Assembly (NCBI GenBank): GCA_018665505.1
Contig: JABJCS010000574.1
Coordinates: 1-6,390, forward strand
DNA: 6,390 nt
Origin: Alphaproteobacteria bacterium
Lineage (GTDB): Bacteria > Pseudomonadota > Alphaproteobacteria > UBA8366
Reading direction: 5' to 3'
Each line of letters begins with the position of its first letter. Position 1 is the stretch's first letter. The notes under the pieces were generated by a model that saw only the letters and a program-made list of their open reading frames with translations, was not told the origin of the DNA and searched no databases. The position numbers were made by a program, and so were the translations under genes. This document shows, one piece after another, positions 6,106 through 6,390 of this stretch.

Positions 6106-6390
6106 TTATGCGCGCTCCATCAAGCCCACAAACCGTTCGAACAGGTAGTGACTATCCTGCGGGCCGGGGGAGGCTTCCGGGTGGTGCTGCACACTGAACA
6201 CCGGTTTATCGCGAAGCGCGATGCCTTCCAATGTCCCGTCGAAGAGTGAGATGTGGGTCATGTCCACATTGTCTGGCAACGAGTCGGGGGCCACGACGAA
6301 GCCGTGGTTCTGGCTGGTGATCTCCACCTTGCCAGTCTCCAGATCCTTGACCGGATGATTGGCGCCGCGATGGCCGTGATGCATCTTTTC
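6106..6390 (-). CDS. carA: Carbamoyl-phosphate synthase small (glutaminase) subunit, C-terminal 94 residues
   Basis: This is the C-terminal end of CarA, which hydrolyses glutamine and passes ammonia to the large subunit CarB for carbamoyl phosphate synthesis, feeding arginine and pyrimidine pathways in the cytoplasm. The reading frame runs off the window edge at 6390, so the ATG at 6384 is internal. Family signatures are [20 protein letters not shown] followed by QNHGF, then [12 protein letters not shown], and [18 protein letters not shown]. In the last of these the catalytic His and Glu of the class I amidotransferase triad are the H and E of H-P-E (codons at 6181-6183 and 6175-6177). The triad cysteine lies upstream, outside the window. 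The TAA stop is at 6106-6108. carB is not directly downstream; the next gene on this strand is the CMD-like protein. Confidence 0.97.
   Translation of the reverse strand, partial: EKMHHGHRGANHPVKDLETGKVEITSQNHGFVVAPDSLPDNVDMTHISLFDGTLEGIALRDKPVFSVQHHPEASPGPQDSHYLFERFVGLMERA

Noticed and set aside
1..6390. tRNA genes, CRISPR arrays, transposase genes or attachment-site repeats
   Set aside because: No cloverleaf-like sequence, regularly spaced repeat array, transposase motif or flanking direct repeat was seen in the few short non-coding gaps.

Overview
The window looks like an accessory metabolic stretch of a GC-rich proteobacterial chromosome, most likely alphaproteobacterial. This rests on general protein character, the compact GC-rich layout and the type of intergenic palindrome; no ribosomal marker is present, so the taxonomy is inference. 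It holds seven protein-coding genes, two of them cut by the window edges. I see no RNA gene, insertion sequence or CRISPR array.

Layout: (1) 1-949, plus strand: the 3' part of an ACR3-type arsenite efflux permease, whose N-terminus lies outside the window. (2) 931-4516, minus strand: three co-directional genes, read in transcription order as SDR-B (4516-3716), SDR-A (3692-2913) and a 628-residue Baeyer-Villiger-type flavin monooxygenase (2817-931). The monooxygenase overlaps the 3' end of the arsenite permease by 19 bp tail to tail. (3) 4517-4589: a 73-bp divergent promoter region with an imperfect inverted repeat. (4) 4590-5432, plus strand: an SMP-30/gluconolactonase/LRE-family lactonase-like protein. 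(5) 5433-5483: a short convergent spacer filled by a perfect 15-bp stem palindrome. (6) 5484-6032, minus strand: a cysteine-free carboxymuconolactone decarboxylase-like (AhpD-fold) protein. (7) 6106-6390, minus strand: the C-terminal end of CarA, the small subunit of carbamoyl-phosphate synthase.

The central block reads as a coherent catabolic module. Short-chain dehydrogenases could oxidise a (cyclic) alcohol to a ketone, the Baeyer-Villiger monooxygenase could insert oxygen to give an ester or lactone, and the divergently transcribed SMP-30-like protein could open the lactone to a hydroxy acid. This parallels known cyclohexanol- and monoterpene-type pathways in logic, but the substrate cannot be read from the sequence. 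The carboxymuconolactone-like protein may belong to the same metabolism, or may simply sit beside the housekeeping carA. No wholly unprecedented system is evident. The points most worth following up are the module itself, the monooxygenase N-terminal extension, the possible operator in the divergent region and the convergent palindrome.
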